A stretch of 64,000 bases of DNA, taken from NCBI GenBank assembly GCA_031308135.1, contig JAHLJT010003656.1, positions 75,380,698 to 75,444,697 of the forward strand, in the 5' to 3' direction. This document shows, in pieces, positions 21,621 to 32,339 of this stretch. The position numbers were made by a program, and so were the translations under genes. The stretch is from Acheta domesticus. Its lineage: Eukaryota; Arthropoda; Insecta; Orthoptera; Gryllidae. The notes under the pieces were generated by a model. It saw only the letters and a program-made list of their open reading frames with translations. It did no database searches and was not told the origin of the DNA. How positions within the stretch are numbered: the first letter of the stretch is position 1; each line of letters opens with the position of its first letter.

Positions 21621-21775
21621 TAACGATTATATCAACTTCCATTGAGATTTTTCACCAATACTAATACGAAATTATTGCGAATAAACGGACGGCAGGACGG
21701 ACTAATAAACTACTGTTAATTTTTAATTATTATCTCAATTTCAATTTTGATTTTCTACAAATACGAAATGTTTAC
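21590..21775. repeat. Two-copy ~101-bp tandem duplication
   Basis: GGACGGACTAATATACTGTC near 21594 recurs as GGACGGACTAATAAACTACT near 21695. The downstream words (TTTATTTTTAACGATTATAT and TTAATTTTTAATTATTATCT; TTCCATTGAGATTTT and TTTCAATTTTGATTTT; ACGAAAT) also match. Each unit carries the ACGGAC motif of repeat E. Confidence 0.65.
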
Positions 21776-21869
21776 AGATTTAATGGAATTAGTATTTTTC
21801 TCTTTTGACAGAGTATTAACAAACGTATTAGGTCAGCGCGCTTGTATTACGTCATCGTTCGTGCTAACG

Positions 21870-22205
21870 AGTGCTTTTTTTTCCTTCACAGCCGCCACCA
21901 AAATGCCTGGCGCTGCTCTGCGGTGCGTGTGTCCCAGAGTATTTCAGAGGAGAGAAGCAGGAGGAGAGAGGAAGGAGGAGGAGGAGGAGGGGAGAGGGGG
22001 TGTGTGGCCCAGAGCTTTGCCAACCTCCTGTTTGCCGTAGCGCCGTAAAAGGAAGCGGGATGCATGCCTGTGCACGGCCTTCAAGGCGGAGGTGGGTGCG
22101 GCTGGATGTGCACTTCGCAGACCGGGCGATCCGGCCAGACGGAAGAGCAACGTGCAGAGCGGGTGCTGCGCGAAACAGGCGGTACACAAAGAGCCATTCA
22201 GAAAA
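21870..22205. other. CpG-rich island with a GGAGGA tract
   Basis: A GGAGGAGG run at about 21958-22000 lies in CpG-rich DNA. Four overlapping frames exist, but none resembles a known protein. Confidence 0.4.
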
Positions 22206-23000
22206 TACTTGGGCGTAATCTAGATTTTTTTAAACCAGTTTCTCCCTTTTCTTTTACACATAATCAGTAGCGCAATTGTATCCATTTTTATTTCTTACAT
22301 TTTTATTTTTTACATGAGCCATCGAGTGGCTTAAGTTTTTTGGTTGTATTTTCAAAACCTTCAAAATCTTTCCGCTGTTTTAAATAACCATTATATTGAA
22401 AAAATACTTTTAAAATCAAGCACGTACACAATTCACACGACCTTTGGCGCCTCGTGAAGACAATTATACTTCATAAAGTTATTACATATATTTTGTAGGT
22501 GTGGCCTATCTTGGCACAAAACCTGACAAAACTAAACTAACACTTCCTTCGCATGTGGTACTTTCTACGCTTTCTTTTTGTCCGACTATACAGCTCACCC
22601 TCCTAATTTACATACATATATATTTATAGAAAAGACAGACGATTTTATACAACAAAAATTGTTAGAAATTAGATAACAGTTACGAGATATGAAAAATCTC
22701 TTTGAAACAACTGCAAGCACGTATGTGAAAATGGAATCAAAAAGGTAAAAAATATATTCATGAAATAAGAATATAATATAAATCTCTCCCTGTATATATG
22801 TATAATCATATTCAAAGAACATGATATAAAGTCATCAAAAAATATTACCATTACATGAAAAATTAACGGGAAATGACCAGAGAGTAAAAAATCCAAACTC
22901 TGACTTTAAATGAGACATGAAAATTACTTAACTTTAGTCATTGTAGATAAAATAATGCATATCTTATTCCACGGAAATAAGGCAAATAAAAAATATACGA
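22206..23000. other. AT-rich DNA, no gene seen
   Basis: Only short hydrophobic-looking frames that arise from AT-rich sequence. Confidence 0.5.
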
Positions 23001-23004
23001 CATG

Positions 23005-23272
23005 TGATAAACATCCGGGCCTTAATCATCAACAGCGTGATAGCTTTCCATGGTGCGATCCGGGGATGGATTCTCAACCGGAGCAAACGTATAACTGTAG
23101 TTTCCCATTAAAAGAGTCTCATTTTCTCTATCTGTATCATGAAGGATAAGCTCAGGCTGATGGGAATCGTCATGCTCGCCACACGTCGCCCTTACCCCCA
23201 GGCGTAATAAAAAAAACAGGGCACAGGCCTGGGAACACTGCTAGTTGGCAAAGGCCGGATTAATACGACCTT
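23005..23272 (+). mobile_element. SINE-D copy (diverged)
   Basis: The 3' part reads GCCTGGGAACACTGCTAG, then GGCAAAGGCCGGATTAAT. This aligns with GACTGGGAGCACCTCTACC, then AGCAAAAGTCGGATTAAT, at the 48.4-kb copy. The head retains a tRNA-like pattern (AGCGTGATAGCTTTCC..., GGATGGATTCTCAACCGG), but its B box is eroded. Body words such as AAGCTCAGGCTG also align. Confidence 0.6.
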
Positions 23273-23379
23273 AGAATGCCACTTATATGCATTTTACATT
23301 TTGGCTTTTAGTAGATCTCATAAAAATGTAATAGTTATTTGCAAAATAAGTAGCATAAGTCATGCTACAGCAATACAAT

Positions 23380-23727
23380 TGTAACGACCGACCCTTCTCG
23401 GGACCGAGTGTCGAGGCGTTCCCACGAGGTGGGGGGCCTGGCGCCCCGGACAGGGGCGCCCGCACGAGGTTGACATTTGGCAGGCTGCATTCCGGAGTCG
23501 GTCGAAGGGGCGGTTTCCTGGAATGTCATTTTGTTTTAAGCGAGCGGGGGGGGGAGAGAGTTGTGGAAGCGAGGTAGTGTCGAGGAGAGCAGTCTTACAA
23601 AAGAAATGTAACAGGAAGGTTGCGGACGTTGGACGCTTCCTCTCCGGTTTAGGGTAATTTATGCTTAATAAATTAATTGGTAAAGTAATCTGTGTTTGCT
23701 TCATGAAGTGCAGGAGAAACCCTAACA
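23380..23727 (+). mobile_element. Probable solo LTR (348 bp)
   Basis: It starts TGTAACGACCGACCC and ends AAACCCTAACA, giving TG...CA ends. The flanks ACAAT (23375-23379) and ACAAC (23728-23732) form a 5-bp duplication with one mismatch. A poly(A)-signal-like TTAATAAATTAATT lies near 23665. No internal gag/pol sequence adjoins it, so a solo LTR of a Gypsy- or BEL-type element is the likeliest reading. Confidence 0.6.
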
Positions 23728-24885
23728 ACAACATTAGAGAACCATCAAAGGATGCCGTCAGGCCGAATTTGGTAACCAGTTAAGAACAGACACTAAACTT
23801 TAGTGACATTTATTTAGTAAATTGGATCCCAACTTGACTCGTGTACCCCTAGTTTGCTGTGTGTCATAGCTTACGCTTAATTAATGCCAGATGGGATACC
23901 AAGCACACCTAGGGACACCTAGGGGAATCTCCGTAAGGTGGAGCTGGCTGAATCATGTATGCCAACTGCCACGTATCTATTCAATGTAAACGTTTAACTT
24001 CTATTATTTATTAGTATTAGCCACAAAAAGAAATTTATGAAACTTGATATGATGGGTGTTGTTAAAATCTCAAATATTTTATGACACGAGCGGGGAACGT
24101 GTTCATGAATACTTCGTATTCATGTATTACGTAATATGCATTATTATATCATAGTTTCATAATGTACTATTACAAGAATGCTTATGTGGACATTGATCAA
24201 ATACTTTTACTATTATTAAGATTCTTTTAAGCCAGGTAACAAAATTTTTATATTAATTTGATATTTTGGGTTCACTGCACACTTTTTACAAAACCGAACA
24301 CTGTAATCATTAGTTTGAATGATTATGTCATTTTTCATAATTTAGAATATGTAGTTACATTGATATTTCTCGTAAATTATATCTATCTCCCTTTCCATAA
24401 TCACATGTACATGTTGTAATTGTACAACTTCTTAGTCTGTTAAAATGAAGATCATTATAATACATGTTAATACAGCAATAAAAAACATGTGAAAATCTTT
24501 AGAGGATACGTTATTAATAAGAACACACATTTATTAACTTTACTCCTTGGTAAAGAAGCTATAAAATCTACTATGATATACGAGGCAAAGAAACACATTA
24601 TAATGATAGTTCATTACAATTCCTTTCCCTTGCGAGACACAGTTTAATACAAAAACGTACAATCAAGGACAAACATACAATCACGTACAGAATAGCGCAA
24701 TGGAACAAAAAGCATGATTCCTACCAGCTCAACTAATACGAGTATTAGCTTGAAGTAAACTAACCAACCACAACCAGAAAGCGCTACAAGACTGTGTACA
24801 ATAACGAAAATAAACTAGTGATGCTACAGAATGGCACAGTCTTTCCCGTATTAGTTTCCTATTTTCTTGGGTCTTCGCTAGTTAT
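23728..24885. other. AT-rich DNA, no gene seen
   Basis: A small duplicated word, CACCTAGGGACACCTAGGGG, occurs at 23907-23926. Otherwise no feature was recognised. Confidence 0.5.
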
Positions 24886-24889
24886 TCGG

Positions 24890-26115
24890 AATTGTCACAT
24901 ACTCTTTCTTGCCAGCTACCATCTATCACCGCCAAAAGTACATTTTTTTGTCATTTTCGTAATTTTTCGGTTTCCTATTGGTAGAACGGAAACATTAATT
25001 TTAGAATATTAAAGAACACAAAGACCTAGTCATAAATGGCAATTTTCTTTTAAAAATTATGTGCCGTTTAATAGAAAATGGCGTTTTAGCGCTACTAAAA
25101 ATTCGAAATTTGAACCTCATTTTCACACAAAATGTTTGAGTTTTCAAAATACTTTATTTGACGTTATTTGAAGCACTTACCCTCACAAATATAATAATCT
25201 TTCAAATTGCGGATAATGTGCATATTAAGGATTTGAGAGATCTTTCAAAAAATTTACATTTTTATAATTTTTGAAAAAAACAAAAATAAACTCAAAATAC
25301 ACTTCACGCTATACTAATGAGTGTAATTAGCACTATCCGGTACAAGTTTCAAGAAAAAAGTTGCAGCCATATATGAGAAAATGGCGTTTCAGCATTTCTG
25401 AAAATGCCGAAATTTGAGCTACTTTTCACAGAAAACGGTAGTGTTTTTGAGAAACTTTACTTGACATTATTTAAAGCAATAATACTCGTAAATATAATAA
25501 TGTGAAAAAAAATCGCCGATAATGTAAATATTGACGACGTGAGAGACAAGTAAAAAAAATTACATTTTTGTAATTTTTGAAAAAAAACAACCGATAAACC
25601 AATATGGCTTTTATGTCATCTGATAGAGTAAATTTACCACCATTCCTACCAAAAGAAAAAATTGGAGCCGTTTTTGAGAAAATGTTGTTTTTGTAATTTT
25701 TTAAAATTGCACATATTGCACGCAATATTGCACGAAAACTACTAAAATTTTGAAAAACATTTACACGACCTTTCTAAAAGAACTCAATATGAAGAACAAA
25801 TTTTATTTGAAGAAAAAATCTCTATCTTAATTTTTGTAGCTGGAGAAAGACGCCGAAAAAAATTCAAACTTTCACAATTCAAAAGAAAAAATTTGGAGCC
25901 GTTTTTGAGGAAAGTTTGAAAATCCTCAGGGGGCTTCATATAAAGTACCCCCAAATTTTGAAGAATCTTTTTCGAAATCTCAAAGCTTTGACTAGAACCA
26001 GAGGGACCGGGGAATATCCATTTTGGAAGATATCGTACGTATGGTTTAGGCGCTAGCAGTGTTCACAGACGGACAGACGGACGTTTTCCTTTCAATTGGG
26101 TTTTCGGTATCAAGG
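24890..26115 (+). repeat. Dispersed repeat E, longest copy, with internal modules
   Basis: It opens with CTTGCCAGCTACCATCTATC and TAATTTTTCGGTTTCCTA, which recur at 44.6 kb. Internally it holds roughly 300-bp diverged modules. Each has a GAGAAAATGGCGTTT or GAGCCGTTTTTGAG word, an AAATTTGA word, a GTTTTTGAGAAA word and a run-rich TTTTTGTAATTTTTGAAAAA. It ends near ACAGACGGACAGACGGACG (26074-26092). It lacks coding capacity and clear termini, so its class is unknown. Confidence 0.65.
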
Positions 26116-26470
26116 ACCTAGAAAACAGAGTTTCTGGCTACACCACGTGTTAGAGGATTTTTTTCTTAATTTAGCAACTGGTTTTATCCACTTATTCGTT
26201 TTCACGGCCCGGCAATGATTTTTTTCCGCCGAAAATTGGCCATTTTTTCGCGCAGCATTACATAACTTTCCCTATACTACGTATATCACTCCATGTATAC
26301 GTACGTATACGGAAAAGTAAAAAACGAAACTGCAATTGTGGCAAGAATAAGACGTCACTAGAAGCAATGTGCTTACGATCACTATAATCCACATATACTG
26401 CTTCGCATTATTTTAGTATTAATCGGATACTTCTGGAAATACTGACCAACGACTTTTGTCATTACAAAAC
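26116..26470. other. Single-copy-looking DNA, no feature seen
   Basis: Contains the imperfect word series TACGTATATCACTCCATGTA, then TACGTACGTATACG (26278-26312). No larger structure was recognised. Confidence 0.4.
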
Positions 26471-26477
26471 GAAAACG

Positions 26478-26690
26478 TTGATTGATTAATGATTCCGGGC
26501 GCATCAACTGCTAAGGTAAGTGAGAAGCACTTTTTATCGCAGGAATTGCGGCGATCTTCGTCCAGTGAATGGCGAGATCCGTGGCCGACCTACACGTCGG
26601 CTTGCGGGGTCTCCCCCAATCTCATATCTCCCGCGACCGAGCCACGGGATAAGCTCTACGTTTGTGGTTTGATTATTTCACGTTTCCTGG
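26478..26690 (-). mobile_element. SINE-A fragment (3' half)
   Basis: It starts with the reversed tail and end block (TTGATTGATTAATGATTCCG, then GGCGCATCAACTGCTAAGG). It continues through GGCGAGATCCGTGGCCGACC and TGCGGGGTCTCCCCCAA, then stops where the next copy begins in the same orientation. Confidence 0.8.
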
Positions 26691-26880
26691 CCCGTCAATG
26701 CTATCCGGGTGTGTCCATAATCCTGAAAGTTTAGTGCATGATTTTTTATCGCGGGAGGTGACGGTGATCTTTCCCCGCTAGATGGTGAAATCCAGAATCG
26801 ATCTACACGTCGCCTTGCAAGGTTTCCCGCAGCCAGGTATCTTCCATCGGTGGGGAACCGCCCCAACCGGAACATGTTTT

Positions 26881-26967
<87 letters not shown>

Positions 26968-27268
26968 TGTGTGTGTGTGTGTGTGTGTATGTGTGTGTGT
27001 GTGTAAGGGGTAAGTAAAGGACAAGGAAGAAAAAGGAAAGATCGCACGCCGTGGCCCGTTTGTTAAGGTACTGCTGTGGCATTCACTTGACACTGATCGG
27101 AAAAAACACGGGAATCTACCAATCAGAGCAGCCAATGATTATAATTAGAATGTCTTCCCGACAGCGGTGACCTCGATCTAGCAATATAGCTAGTGTCGCA
27201 TATCCTGCCACCGCGGGGTGTCAAACTCTGGGACTTCCTGGACAGAGGCATGACAGTGACATCAATTG
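26690..27268 (-). mobile_element. SINE-A copy carrying an internal TA/TG microsatellite
   Basis: Body blocks are present on both sides of a microsatellite: TATCGCGGGAGGTGACGG and GGGGAACCGCCCCAACCGG before it; AAGGACAAGGAAGAAAAAGG, GTGGCCCGTTTGTTAAGG and ATCAGAGCAGCC after it. The head region at about 27165-27265 keeps CTAGTGTCGC, but its B box is eroded (GTCAAACTCTGG). Apart from the expansion, this is a near full-length copy. Confidence 0.85.
26881..27004. repeat. (AT)n(GT)n microsatellite inside SINE-A
   Basis: CATA repeats, a long AT run and a long, interrupted GT run replace the part of SINE-A that in other copies reads GTTAGTGAGTGTGTGTAAGG. The natural GTGTGTG word of the element is the likely seed. 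Confidence 0.95.
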
Positions 27269-27269
27269 A

Positions 27270-27838
27270 TACATGTGCCAACCAGTACATCGAAAATATT
27301 CAATATCGAGTGTGAGTACATGACCGTGTGACAGTGAAACTTTTCATAGATTTTATTTCCGTGACGATTGTTAGGTGACCAAAGCAGTTTGGTTTGTCTG
27401 AGGCGCAGCCTGCGACCACGGACGCGCTCGCAATCGCCCACGCCCACGCCCACGGGCGACCGCAAGGCCACCGCCCATACGGACAGCGCCGCCCCGCCCT
27501 CCTGACCCACCTCACCCGCCCCGTCCCGCAACAGCCATCGCCCACCTCGTCTTTGTATAGCACGTGAGGATGTTGCGATCTTAGGATCGATAGGATATTT
27601 TCAATCAATCGTGATTTTTTAAATCATTACGCGTGCCTGTAAGGACACTGCGTAGACCGGCAAGTTTCAGGTTTTGCGGATGGTGACGGATAGTTGACCT
27701 GATAAGAAATTGGGTCCAAACCGACCGCTGTCTACATGAGAATTCCAAACACATTTCTCTATTTATTTTTCCTGCTTTATAATTGCAGTACTTATAGTTA
27801 AGCTGGATGGATTTAAGAGCTATACACTTCTGAATTTG
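27270..27838. other. Mixed DNA with a short GC-rich lens
   Basis: GC-rich sequence with CCCACGCCCACGCCCACGGG occurs at about 27395-27540. The rest is AT-rich with no feature. Confidence 0.4.
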
Positions 27839-27842
27839 GAAT

Positions 27843-27985
27843 ATGATTGATTACCTTTTGTTTCCCGGCGCGTCGACTGCTATGGTCATTAGTCCCATTA
27901 GTGAAGTGAATGTTTTATCGCGAAAGGCGGTGTTCCTTTTTTACTGGATGAGATTCGGCGCTGAGCAGTATCAACAGCTCAGTAC
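27843..27985 (-). mobile_element. SINE-A fragment (3' end only)
   Basis: ATTGATTACC, then CCCGGCGCGTCGACTGCTAT and TGGTCATTAGTCCCATTAGT, match the tail-proximal end of SINE-A in reverse. Similarity fades after GATGAGATTCGGCG. Confidence 0.8.
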
Positions 27986-27989
27986 AAGA

Positions 27990-28425
27990 AATCAACATAC
28001 AATACATGTACGTTACTTTACAACGCATTGCCAGATGACATAAAACAATTAAAGTCGGTACACAAATTTAAGTTTAAAGTAAAATCTTTTCTGCTGCAAA
28101 ATTGTTTCTATACAATTAGAGACTATACTGATCGTGAAAAAGAAAAATAATGTTTATTGTAACAGAACAATCATACATAATGAATTAGTTTACGTTTGCA
28201 TTGTATACATTTAAAAAATATTTAATACGCCTGTAACAAGTAACATTTTTCAAATATTTTTATTTTTCTAAAATAATTATTTTCTAAATTCATTTTTTCT
28301 TTGTTTTTTTTTAATTCTGACACTCAAGAAAATGTGCGCAGATAAATTTCTTTCCCCACACGTCATATACAGTTTTTGCTGTTTTTTGACAAATAAATAA
28401 ATAAAAAATAATAAAAAAATAAAAA
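27990..28425. other. AT-rich DNA, no gene seen
   Basis: T/A-rich with (AAATA)n-like words at 28390-28430. Confidence 0.45.
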
Positions 28426-28429
28426 ATTT

Positions 28430-28565
28430 TCACACGAATTGACAGACAATTGAACCCCTATACCCTGGAGTGGAAACCTAACGCTGTGATCGCTGTCCAA
28501 CGCCCTGCTTACCCGGAACAGTTCTAGCTGGTTTTTGTAGGGCATTGGTAGGGCTAGGCGTTTTG
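28430..28565 (-). mobile_element. Possible tRNA-derived SINE remnant
   Basis: On the minus strand, TTGGACAGCGATCACAGCG followed by GGTATAGGGGTTCAATTGTC resembles a decayed A box and B box (plus strand 28448-28457) at tRNA-like spacing. Only one copy was seen and the A box is poor. Confidence 0.3.
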
Positions 28566-28760
28566 TATTTGCCAATAAATTCCATGCGGATGTGAGAGGA
28601 GTAACTTACTAATGAGGCATGGAACACACGCGATACACACTTCGCCATCGCCTCGCTCGAATCCTTAGATCAGGGGCAAGGACAGATTCTTCATCTTCTA
28701 GAAAGGTTGGTATCACTGTGAGTACGCGCATGTTAGGCCAATATACTCGTACTAATTAGT
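28566..28760. other. Short unannotated spacer
   Basis: No feature was recognised. Confidence 0.35.
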
Positions 28761-28764
28761 TTGT

Positions 28765-29225
28765 GATTGAAAAAAAATAGAAAAGAAGTGATTATGAAGA
28801 AGAAGAAAATACACAGAAGTAGAAGGACTACAAAAATACAAATAAGAGTAAAAAGTATGAATATAATGCGCATAAGGAGAATTAGAAGACAAATAAATAA
28901 TACAAGACGCAGAATAAGAAGTGGAAGACGTAAAATAAGAAGTGGAAGACGTAAAATTAGAAGTAGTAGAAGTAAAATAAGAAGTAGAACACATAAAATA
29001 ATAAGTAGAAGACGTAAAATAAGAAACAGAAGACCTTAAAAAAGTAGAAGACGTTAAATCAGCAGGAGACATTAAAGAAATAGAAAAGGTTGAAGAACTA
29101 GAAATCATAAAGCAGAAGTAGTAAATTAAAAAGTAGAAGGAGAAGTTAAAGAAGAAAAATAGTAGGAGCAATAAAAGACGTAAAAAAAGTAAATGTAGAG
29201 GAAGTAAAATCACCAGTATACGGAG
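28765..29225. repeat. A/G-rich degenerate ~18-21-bp minisatellite (AGAAGTGGAAGACGTAAAAT)
   Basis: The plus strand repeats AGAAGTRGAAGACGTAAAAT-like units, clearest at 28914-29000, with decay on both sides. The 158-codon minus-strand frame here is Ser/Thr/Phe/Tyr-rich repeat translation, and the 90-codon plus frame is Arg/Lys-rich. Neither is a gene. Confidence 0.8.
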
Positions 29226-29229
29226 CATT

Positions 29230-29940
29230 AGAAGAAGTATTGAGGATTGCCATTACATTTCATCAGACAATTTCCAAAAGAGAGCCATCACATCATCCAG
29301 TTCCCGCCGGAAGTATTTTAATATACTCCACCAGCTCTCCTGCGCTCCGACCGCTCTTCAGTTCGTTCTCCACCCAATCACAACCTGCTCTAATTCAATG
29401 TGTCCCGATACAGCTCCATCCTCTCCCATCCCCGTCCTCCTCGAGCTGAGCAGCAGTTTCAACTACAAACCTCCGATTTGCGGAGATTGGTTGCGATAGG
29501 TTCACTCGGCGTGAAATCAACCAAGAAAGTTTGCAAGTTGAAACGGCGACGCAACAACGACTGGCAGTTTGGTACAACACTTGATTAAGAGAGGTCCGCA
29601 ACTGAATCGCAGTTACGAGCTAGGAATACTAGCTGGTAAATAGTGCCTCAATGGGTAAAGTTTTCAACTAGCGATAACACTTCTCAGTAAACCTTCATCG
29701 ATTAAGGTATTGTCGCAGCGCCAAAGCTTGGAATGAGACTGAAGACCTTGAAGCAGACAATACTAAGGGACAGATTATAAACACGTTTTCTGGCTTCATA
29801 ATGGCTTAGGACTAAAACTACAGATGTAACATAACTATTGTTATGTAACTGGATCACACTTCGATTGTCTGTTAATTCTGTTCGAATTTTCGGTATCCTT
29901 TTAATTATAGACAATCACTTCTTATTAACCGATTCTTTAT
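29230..29940. other. Single-copy-looking DNA, no gene recognised
   Basis: Moderate GC content at 29290-29560 with frames of 62-69 codons on both strands, none resembling a known protein. Confidence 0.4.
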
Positions 29941-29945
29941 GAAAG

Positions 29946-30157
29946 TTTTAGAGACAGTCGGTTAAAAACCAAATAAGAAACATAGGTATATAGAGAGGGG
30001 AGATATTTAAGAACATACAGAGGAAACACTTAAAGAGTTATCAATATTATATTTGTTATTTTATCAAGAATAAGTGTTTCCTCTATATGTTCTTAAATAT
30101 CACACTTCTTCATCTACCTATGTTCCTTATTTATTTTTTAACCGACTGCCCCTAAAA
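29946..30157. mobile_element. Fold-back MITE (~212 bp)
   Basis: The arms are inverted over about 85 bp each. Left words are CAGTCGGTTAAAAA, ACATAGGTA and ATATTTAAGAACATA, then GAGGAAACACTT. Right words are the reverse complements AAGTGTTTCCTC, TATGTTCTTAAATAT, TACCTATGT and TTTTTTAACCGACTG. The outer boundary is ambiguous because TTTTAG/CTAAAA also pairs. The loop is about 40 bp and AT-rich. The superfamily is not determined because the target duplication cannot be fixed. Confidence 0.8.
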
Positions 30158-30159
30158 AT

Positions 30160-30990
30160 TCCATACGGTATCAGTTAATATGATGTAATTGTATACAGTT
30201 AGTCTAATGTAAGTCAAATTAGTATATAGTCGTAAATTATCTATCGTCAAGGGAATAACAAAAACTTTTGATAAAGGGACTGTGGGAACATACGAATATT
30301 AATACGCGCATTCCTTAAGCTACATAAACACAACTACCAGACCAGTGACCGCCGCTAGTTGTAGAATTATGTTTCTCCATGCTCGTCGCGAAATTGCATA
30401 GATGTAGCGTTTTGACGGAAAGAAGAAGCTTTTCAGAGATCAAAAGACAATTACGAATGCAGGTCAGTGAAGAAACATTCGTCACTGATACTTGGATAGT
30501 TCTTATAATTGCTTCATCAATCTTTTTAATTACTTCATCTTCCTCACGTTTTTCTAGCTTGTTTATCACATCATTATTATACTTTCAGCGCCCTTAAGTA
30601 GCATTTAAATAATTTTATTTTTGTTTCATTCCATTGCCTATATTCTGAACCTACTCTTCGCAAATCCATACTCTAACTTCTATATCGATGCGCTCTAACA
30701 GGTGCAAATCTCGGCTCCCATTTGCTGCACTTTCACTGGTTGAGAGTTTCCGAGCACTTGGTGTTCCCGGGCCAAGATAAATGTTGAGGATTGTTCCCGA
30801 TCGCATCCCTATCCTGCTTCACTTTCCCACTACTGCGATCGCCTTCGAGCCATGCCAACTTTAATTTTTTATTGACTCATTGACCGTCTGTTCCCGTTGG
30901 CGGGCAATAATAAAGAAGCCTTTAGGGGTGAGATATATCCTATCCCATAAACTGGTTCAATCCTCATTCCCACATGATGCGTTCCCTGTT
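30160..30990. other. Single-copy-looking DNA, no gene recognised
   Basis: Overlapping 72- and 84-codon frames on opposite strands at 30315-30597 show no recognisable motif. Confidence 0.4.
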
Positions 30991-30994
30991 GTAG

Positions 30995-31512
30995 ATTTAT
31001 TGATGTTTCCGAGAGCGTCAACTGCTATGGCCATTAGTTTCCTAAGTGTTGTGTATGTTTCTTTCGCAGGAGTTGACGGTGATATTCCCCCGCTGCATGG
31101 CGTGATCCGATGCCGATCTTCGCGTCAGCTGGCGGAATTTTCCCCAACCAGATATCTCCCATCAGCGTGTCACCGCCTCAGCTGAGACAAGTTTCCAGCT
31201 ACGCTTCCGAAATGACCTCCCGACGTGTGTGGTAGTCTAATGCGTGCAAATAAGTGTGTATAAGTACGGGATGAGGATAGGACAAGGAAGAGGAAGGAAA
31301 GATCGCGGGCGTCCCTTTGTTAGGATACTGCTCAGGCATTCGCCTGAGCAGTGTTGATCGGAGAAACCACGAAAAATTACTGATCAGAGCAGCCGGCTCT
31401 CCAGACGGTAGCAAATTTGATCCATCTACCAAGCTCGAAAATCAAACTTTGAACCCTAGGATCTCCCGTTCAGAGGCACTGAAACATTGGTACCCTGAGC
31501 TACCTTAGCCGA
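30995..31512 (-). mobile_element. SINE-A copy, nearly full length
   Basis: It runs from the tail-proximal block (GCGTCAACTGCTATGG at about 31016) through all body blocks to the head at about 31440-31505. The reversed B box appears as TTTGAACCCTAGG (31449-31461). The block at about 31330-31355 has become a perfect hairpin, CTGCTCAGGC/GCCTGAGCAG, around ATTC. Confidence 0.85.
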
Positions 31513-31514
31513 TC

Positions 31515-31925
31515 TTCAGTTGTGGAAGACGCGTGGTTCCCCGTTGAAGAAGAAGGCAATAAGCGGAAGTCAAGCCAAGGCTTGGCGTGTAGCGTCGCCG
31601 GAAGAAATTAGATGATCTGTAAACAGCCCTAACGAAAGTGCCGGGGAGTAAGTCATCCACGAGGACTCGTGTGTACCTCCTTGAGCAGCGTGTTGAGCGC
31701 TCTTGGCCATTATGTAAGCTCCACGTCTACCCACTGGGCAAAGGTAGGTTTTGTTCTTGGCGCGGTCGAACCTACTCGGCTCGTGCGGTGGACGAAGGTG
31801 TTGGAGGAAATGGATGGAACGTGGCGACGGCGTTTCGGGTTGGTGATGACAATGGCTGTGAACGTGCGGTTGCCATGGAGGAAACGCTGGCCATGAAGGT
31901 CAGGATAGAGTGAGAGGCGAAGTTA
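31515..31925. other. Moderately GC-rich DNA upstream of the 18-bp array
   Basis: Frames of 75 and 91 codons overlap on the plus strand without recognisable features. Confidence 0.35.
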
Positions 31926-31928
31926 GAA

Positions 31929-32336
31929 TGGAGGTAAAGTAAGAGGTGGAGGTAAAGTTGGAGATGGAGGTAAAGTTGGAGATGGAGGTAAAGTTGGAGA
32001 TGAAGGTAAAGTTGGAGATGGAGGTAAAGTTGGAGATGGAGGTAAAGTTGGAGATGGAGGTAAAGTTGGAGATGGAGGTAAAGTTGGAGATGGAGGTAAA
32101 GTTGGAGATGGAGGTAAAGTTGGAGATGGAGGTAAAGTTGGAGATGGAGGTAAAGTTGGAGATGGAGGTAAAGTTGGAGATGGAGGTAAAGTTGGAGATG
32201 GAGGTAAAGTTGGAGATGGAGGTAAAGTTGGAGATGGAGGTAAAGTTGGAGATGGAGGTAAAGTTGGAGATGGAGGTAAAGTTGGAGATGGAGGTAAAGT
32301 TGGAGTTGGAGGTAAAGTTAGAGGCGGAGGTGAAGT
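31929..32336. repeat. 18-bp minisatellite (TGGAGGTAAAGTTGGAGA), about 22 units
   Basis: Nearly identical 18-bp units run head to tail, with variants only in the first two or three and the last two units. Because 18 is a multiple of three, the plus strand reads as an uninterrupted Met-Glu-Val-Lys-Leu-Glu repeat (131 codons, 31946-32338). It has no upstream exon or downstream domain. Decayed units (GGTGGAGGTGAAGTTA) continue to about 32500. Confidence 0.95.
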
Positions 32337-32339
32337 AAT

